Part shown: in pieces, positions 58,514 to 64,000 of the stretch
Position numbering within the stretch: position 1 is the first letter of the stretch
Layout of the letters: the number at the start of each line of letters is the position of its first letter
Assembly (NCBI GenBank): GCA_023334545.1
Contig: JAADVB010000090.1
Span: forward strand, 1 to 64,000
Length of the DNA: 64,000 nucleotides
DNA from: Salisapilia sapeloensis
Taxonomy: Eukaryota; Oomycota; Peronosporomycetes; Peronosporales; Salisapiliaceae
Direction of reading: 5' to 3'
Made by a program: the position numbers and the translations under genes
Notes under the pieces: model-generated
What the model saw: only the letters and a program-made list of their open reading frames with translations
Told to the model about the DNA's origin: nothing
Databases searched by the model: none

Positions 58514-60333
58514 TCACTGGCCTGCTACCCAAGCCCGGCTTTCTGGCGTGCTCATCTGAAGCCTCCTGCTCGTCATTTTGGCCCATGCCTTCTGCCGCTT
58601 GGCTTCATTCTCTATCGCATTCGCGTCCACTTCGGCCCAATCCAAGTGATTTGCTTCTTGCACGAGTTCATCCCATTCATCATCGGCTGATCGACCGCTT
58701 GCGGACTGTTCCATGTAGGAATGGCTTTCGACACTGGACGCTACACCTGTGGGTGTGCACAGGTTGATGTAGCTCCCCATCGGCGTCGAATCCGAGCTTA
58801 GGTCGGAAAGCGAATGGATATTCAGCTCCTCTCCATCACATGTCTGCTGTTCCCTCGACAGCAAATTGTCTGCTTCATCCGAGTACAAGCGATTTCTCGA
58901 GACAAAAGTCGAACCCTGGCCTAAACTATCGTAGCGACCAGCAAGTATCTGCTGCCGAGCACACTTATAGGAACTCTCTTGTGTAATGCGAATCGAGCAG
59001 CGGTCGCACATTCTAACTTTAGACCGCTTCATGCGAAGGACAGGAAGAATGTCGATGCTCACCTTTGCCAACGTACAGCTACTGCAAGTGACCACGCCAC
59101 ATAATAGGCAGCTATAACGCTTGCGGAAAGGAGCAAAGCGTTTCATGCACATCATACAGACCGAGGAGCTACGATCGTTAGCATTCACCGCGCTCTGTCG
59201 GTCCGCGTATTCATTAAGAAGACTTTGACTCTGAAGGATCCAGGACAGTTTTCGATGATTTGCACAATCCACAGAGCTTGAGCACATGAGCAGCCCACCA
59301 GCAGTGACTATGAATGAGATGGAAGACGAGTGAGATCACATCTGAATGGTGAAGTGTAGAAATGGGTAAATGACTTAAAGTACCTTTCTCGGCGATACTA
59401 TCCAATACCTATGGATTATGATCGCATTAGAGAAAGAGATGAGAAAGTAGATCGCGGTAACAAGCTTTAATGTTTGAATATACCTTGCCGAAAGCCTCGT
59501 AGTATCCTTTTACGTACACATCGACTGTATTCCCCTCAACCTGTTTGAAAATGATACACGAACTGAGCCGTGCTCGTACCATGTTTTTACGTGGCGGTGT
59601 TTCCCACAAGTCCACGCTGTGAGCTACGTAGTAACCAGCTTTGGTTCCATCTTCAAGCTTGATGATTCCGGTCGCAGCCACGAGCACCATGTCACGAGCC
59701 TTTACTATGGTTTGAAGACCAGGACCAGGCGTATTGACCATCCACTGGAGAGTCATAGAGCGGTATGGCTGATCTGGTGTCGGGGCCTCTATCACAGCGA
59801 GTCTACAGTGCAATAATGGTACGTCATATAAATTCATATCCCAGCGTCACTGCAAACTCTGTACGTTTGTCCGTCGACGGCGTTCATCTTTGCGTACGCA
59901 GACTGTTGTTGCAGGGAGGCCGAGTCCGGACTCATGATCCCAAACATGATGTCATCGAGCGACCCGTCGATAGTACCGGTTCCAACAAGCAGCTTTGGAG
60001 CTTGCCATTCGCTATTGCTACTGCTTTCAGAGTCTCGGCAACTGTCTTTAGAAGAGATACGTTCCTTGTAAATGGTAATCTTCCCTCGACGCTTAACAGG
60101 TTTCCAATGGACTCGGTCGAGCATCCTTGGTACCATCTTATCATACCTACGAAAACATCATCGTCATAATGAGCAAGTGCGAGGCAATACTTCTTTGGCA
60201 AAACCCCGTACTCTTTATAATCCCGAATAACTTCCTGGACGAGTCCAAGACCGATCCGTTTGCAGTCGACTTGCTGCTCTGGCGAAAGCTGAACGGACGG
60301 ATATGCATTCGATGGCCAGAACTCGATAGTCAT
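58514..60333 (-). CDS. START-like domain and FYVE-type zinc-finger protein
   Basis: Five exons: 60333-60191, 60146-59865, 59802-59484, 59408-59384 and 59307-58514 (introns 44, 62, 75 and 76 bases), 520 residues; all phases agree. START-like region: DYKEYGVLPKKYDKMVPRML, VHWKPVKRRGKITIYKERIS, VGTGTIDGSLDDIMFGIMSP, MVLVAATGIIKLEDGTKAGY, YYVAHSVDLWETPP, IIFKQVEGNTVDVYVKGYYE. The finger region has CMMCMKRFAPFRKRYSCLLC, GVVTCSSC and MCDRC; RKRYSC replaces the canonical RRHHCR. The C-terminus is Ser-rich. It is divergent from the partial START-FYVE gene at 62631, with a 2.3 kb gap. Confidence 0.85.
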
Positions 60334-62630
60334 TGCAAACCTTCTTGTTCCTGGTGGATGGATCAGTTAAAATGGCCTCGTCTAGCACTGTCTTACTGGA
60401 TCATCCGCCTACATGTGCTATATTTGTCACGATAGGGAAGAAGGTCTGTAATATTTACTATACCGTATTCATGCGTCCAGAACAAAATACTCAATACTTG
60501 GGAGAATTGGTAGCTAGCGGTGTACATGGCAACTATTTTAGCTCTGATGTCTATTGTCAACTGACGAGTATCAGGGAGCTCCCTGATACTATTGTCGATG
60601 TCAAACCAAGAAGTTCCAGATGTATTGAGATGTAGCCATGATTAGAATGAAGATGGCTTTCTTTGTAGTCGACAGCTCTCCACGAGACAAGTAGGGGCAG
60701 AAGAAGCATTATATCAGATTGACGAAAACGGCTTCGCCTAGCTAGATTTCTCTGCAAAAACAGAAATTCGCTAGATTACTAGTAACCGCATGGATATGAG
60801 ATTTTATCGAGGAGGACGCGAATTACTACTACTGTGATATAGACGAGTTTAAGAAAGGGACATAGAGACACATCCTGCAAGCTAAACGAAACGAGGTAAC
60901 ATATCCTTTGATACGCTTTAGTTTCTGATCTAGTTGTGACATCTAGAAACTTGGCTGATCGATTTCAGATACTTCGCGCCGAGTACGTGCGCTCATGTCG
61001 TTACTAGCAATAGCTCAACCAACATGACATCTCAGGGACTGAATTGAGCTTAAGGATCTTTTCGCTACGTCGAATGAGCCGTTTAAATGGCGAGAAGGTA
61101 CTCTATTTGCTATTGGCATGTTGCTTTTATTCATTACCATCCCGTCGATTGTGATCATGCGCGCGAGTGATCAGAAAAGTAGTAGAACCAATTAGAAGAA
61201 GCCACGATGTTATTTGCTTTCGTTTCTTTCATGTATATGTGCGAACGAATTTAAATCTGACAACGTTCTCAGACGTCTTTTGCATGTGAGATGTCCAACG
61301 GCAACCGAAGACAACCTTTCGTAGAACTGCTGACTTGTTTAGTTGAATGATTAGATCCTTGCTCTCAATCTACCTTGTCTGGCTTGTCGCAATGATCGAA
61401 CTATCGATACCAGCTAATGTGAGCAACTATACTTGGCGCGAAGAGGAAGCACCCGTTACGTTCAATGTGACCTCGAAAGTCGGATATAAAAGACTTTGAT
61501 TAGGCCATTTTGCGTTGTAGCGATGCATTTGTCAGATAGGTTGAGATAGCACTTAATAAATATTGACTTGTGGATGACGCGAAGCAAGTTGTCTATGATT
61601 TTGCCATCGGAAACACAATCAAAAGTATCCTGAACACAATTAGCATACAAAAGTTAAACTTCTGTACACTTTTGCATGGGAAGATCATGTCTAGTTGATT
61701 CATCTTAAATGTGTTCTATAGGACTCTTAGTGTATGCGTGGTAAAATGTGCCAAGGCGCCACTGGCGATTTTTGGGCTCGTTGTGGTGTTTAAAAAGAGA
61801 CTATATCGGCTTATACTCTTCCCGTTGGCTGGATTTGCAGACCACTTGCAGCGTTGTTGTGAGATCTGTCGTTGAGTCGTGGTGTGCGAAACATGGCTAC
61901 TTGTCAAACAACTCGTTGAGAAATGCAATCAGAGGAAACTCAATGGGATGCTCGAACTGTGCGAATTTCGCCTTGAGATTCACGGCATTCGAACCGTAAC
62001 TTCAACAAGAACTCTCTTCCTCTCTCTCTCTTTTACTCTTCCTCTCTGCGATATTGGCTTAATCATCAAATCCTAGGCGATGCTTAACCACGGTGTAGAC
62101 GAAATTACACGTCGTTTCGACGTGAGTAGAGGGAAATACAACTGTGTGTAGCAAGTAGCCCAATAGTTTTTGGTGTACGCTAGGTAGACATTCACCCTAC
62201 CGGTGAATGAGTACATGGTATAAATTGCCTTTTCAAAGTCCGTAACGAGAGTATGGGGTGTAATGACGTAACTGCAAAGTATCCTCTAGACATGTTTGGT
62301 CCGAGCCATCTGATCAACGACATGGTTCCCGACATAGTAAACTGTACGTTTTCTCTGCATCCTCGATGAGTCAATTCTTATTGTCGTTCGCTTCTATCTC
62401 AGCGCAAAACTTTCTCACCATCCTCATTCACAAATCCATTCTCTTGCTTTCTGTCGGAAGAGCTCACACGGAGCTTGTGCACCAATCGTAGTTACAAGCA
62501 CATCATAGAGGTCTCAAGTGAGCCTGGACTAGGGTAAGTGTGTCCATCGTCGTCACCTGGACAGCTCCGCCATAAAAGAGCCGTCACGCGATCGAGCATT
62601 AGAGTCACGAGCGGAAGAATTAGAAAAGCG
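60334..62630. other. Long intergenic region between two START-FYVE genes
   Basis: About 2.3 kb between two divergently transcribed START-FYVE genes. It is A/T-richer than its neighbours and carries no supported gene. Short frames occur on both strands with no family match. A perfect 24-base palindrome lies at 60567-60590. A CT-rich stretch near 62010-62045 could be promoter-proximal. Confidence 0.4.
60567..60590. repeat. Perfect 24-base palindrome
   Basis: The strand reads the same as its reverse complement over 24 bases, centred on GAGCTC (SacI-like). It sits in the gap between two divergent START-FYVE genes. It could be a dimeric protein-binding site or a simple hairpin. Confidence 0.6.
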
Positions 62631-64000
62631 ATGGCTCCGACACGCAAGTGCGAGGAATATGAGCCGCTACGGCTATCACCACCGGAGAAAGCTGAAGTTA
62701 AACGGGTTGCAACGTCCCTTGTTCGTGAAACGTGTGAAGAGTACGAAACGTACGACCGACGAGTACCTCGACAGCTAAACCAAAGCCGATGGAAAGCAGT
62801 GCACAGTAAAGAAACACTGACAGTGCATCAAGAGCGCTGTCCGAAAGGAGGAGATGGTCGACCCATACCTCTTATTTGCACTGGTAGTCTCTATGGACAT
62901 CTCGACGATGTCATGTACGGCTTGGCAATGGTAGATGACGCAGCACTGATGCAGACAGTATCGTACAATAATGCAGAAGTCGAGGACGTACAGACACTGG
63001 AGCTGATTGATGGGCCTACCCCAGACCAGCCTTTTCGTTGTCTTAAAGTAGCCTGGCACTTGTTTTCTCCGCCGAAAGCCATGCGGACCGTTATGAATCA
63101 TCGAGACATGGTCTACATCATGGCTTTTGGTGTCACCACTCTTTCCAACGGCGAACGCGTAGGCTACTTTTTGAACCATGCCATTGACTTAGCCATGACT
63201 CCGCCACGTACGAATAGAAAAGTGCATCGTACTCGTATTTCCACGTGCAGCATATTCAAGCAAGTAAGTGAACGGTGTGTCGATGTATATGTCAAAGCGT
63301 ACTACCAGTCAGTAAACAAAAACCTCCAGCGATTGGTCCTGCGCTCTGTGTCGAATGCTCTGATGACTAGCTGCTGTGCTGTGGCTTGCTCCGAAGGCAA
63401 AAAGCTGTCATGGCTCTGTGCGCAGGAAGACATTATGCGCGGCCAACGAGTCGATGCAACAGGCTATAGTCTACACAGAGCCGAAGACTCGATCGTATGC
63501 TCAGCATGTCACAAACGGTTTAATGCAATGCGAAAGAAGAAGACGTGCCACTTGTGCAAGATGCAGGTCTGTCGTGGTTGTTCAACTAAGCGTCAGAAGA
63601 ACGATGTGCTTCCATACATGCGCTTGGTAAAGCACAAAGTCCATCTTTGTAACGGCTGCAATCGATCTTTAAAACAAGAGAACGCTTATAAAGTAGCTCG
63701 GCAAGATATTTTAAGCGGCAGGTTTGACGATCCAGGAAGAGGAACAACTATGACTAGCACGGCACGACTGTCCATGTATGGTCAAAGTATACATGGATCG
63801 AGTCGTGGCCATTATGACGACGATGATATCGCCTATTTAGAAAACCTGTCTCCGTCTAAGTGGAATGAACGGGACAGCTACATCGACTTGGCATCCGAGC
63901 CACGTTCGAGCACCACGGACGCGGATCGTAGCTCCTTGCGATTATCGTCGATGCTGATCAACGAGTTCACTACCTTCAAGGATGATGATGATTGGGATAG
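62631..64000 (+). CDS. START-like domain and FYVE-type zinc-finger protein, 3' end beyond window
   Basis: An open frame of 456 complete codons starting with the ATG at 62631 and still open at the right edge, so the gene is partial. Residues about 10-230 form the START-like region (ETCEEYETYDRRVPRQLNQS, RWKAVHSKETLTVHQERC, ICTGSLYGHLDDVMYGLAMV, VAWHLFSPPKAMRTVMNHRD, MAFGVTTLSNGERVGYFLNH, STCSIFKQVSERCVDVYVKA). The finger has CSACHKRFNAMRKKKTCHLC, QVCRGC and LCNGC, with RKKKTC in place of RRHHCR. It is similar in plan to the gene at 58514-60333, so the two look like diverged duplicates on opposite strands. An adjacent Asp-rich segment (YDDDDIAYLENL) follows. Confidence 0.85.
   Translation, partial: MAPTRKCEEYEPLRLSPPEKAEVKRVATSLVRETCEEYETYDRRVPRQLNQSRWKAVHSKETLTVHQERCPKGGDGRPIPLICTGSLYGHLDDVMYGLAMVDDAALMQTVSYNNAEVEDVQTLELIDGPTPDQPFRCLKVAWHLFSPPKAMRTVMNHRDMVYIMAFGVTTLSNGERVGYFLNHAIDLAMTPPRTNRKVHRTRISTCSIFKQVSERCVDVYVKAYYQSVNKNLQRLVLRSVSNALMTSCCAVACSEGKKLSWLCAQEDIMRGQRVDATGYSLHRAEDSIVCSACHKRFNAMRKKKTCHLCKMQVCRGCSTKRQKNDVLPYMRLVKHKVHLCNGCNRSLKQENAYKVARQDILSGRFDDPGRGTTMTSTARLSMYGQSIHGSSRGHYDDDDIAYLENLSPSKWNERDSYIDLASEPRSSTTDADRSSLRLSSMLINEFTTFKDDDDWD

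Noticed and set aside
1..64000. CRISPR arrays, operons, ribosome binding sites, tRNA or rRNA genes
   Set aside because: Spliceosomal introns throughout show a eukaryotic genome; no repeat-spacer pattern, tRNA cloverleaf or rRNA segment was seen.

Overview
This is eukaryotic nuclear DNA, most probably from an oomycete (water mould). Three proteins combine a START-like lipid-binding domain with a FYVE-type zinc finger, and a fourth combines ankyrin-like repeats with FYVE; both are oomycete hallmarks. Genes are tightly packed on both strands and most introns are about 41 to 60 bases. An IFT25-like flagellar transport protein suggests a lineage that keeps zoospores. The species cannot be named from sequence alone. 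There are no tRNA or rRNA genes, CRISPR arrays or complete mobile elements that I can support. Exon joins below were made by hand from reading frame, GT/AG borders and family conservation.

Layout. 0-7 kb: a Yvh1/DUSP12 phosphatase (+), a coiled-coil gene (-), a tiny Mdm35/TRIAP1 gene (-), a 1.6 kb poorly coding stretch and an ankyrin-FYVE protein (-). 7.5-20 kb: beta'-COP (+), an ELMO-domain protein (-), a small membrane protein (+), a five-knuckle ZCCHC9-like protein (-), a superoxide-dismutase-like protein lacking metal ligands (+), a bZIP factor (+), GINS subunit Psf2 (+), a small Cys-rich protein (-), an RRM/CCCH protein (+) and a kinase with a hydrophobic N-terminal segment (-). 20-30 kb: EMC1 (+), IFT25-like (-), a CBS-pair protein (+) and a P5-type ATPase (-). 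30-43.5 kb: an F-box/TFIIS fusion (-), a family 16 methyltransferase (+), a WW/charged-helix protein (+), an LRR receptor with a degenerate kinase domain (+), unresolved multi-exon loci (-) and a C2/coiled-coil protein (+). 44-64 kb: START-FYVE (+), profilin (-), a TOM1-like 7TM protein (-), AP-2 sigma (+), NUFIP1-like (-), a FANCM-type helicase fused to PHD fingers (+), a kynurenine/glutamine aminotransferase (-), START-FYVE (-) and a START-FYVE gene that runs off the right edge (+).

Most genes are unrelated housekeeping functions: vesicle coats, ER insertion, replication, RNA binding and actin dynamics. Many are arranged head to head with 30-140 bases between start codons, which implies shared promoters. 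The most unusual items are the F-box/TFIIS fusion, the helicase/PHD fusion, the ligand-less SOD, the LRR pseudokinase, and two coat-protein genes whose first coding exon is just an ATG.
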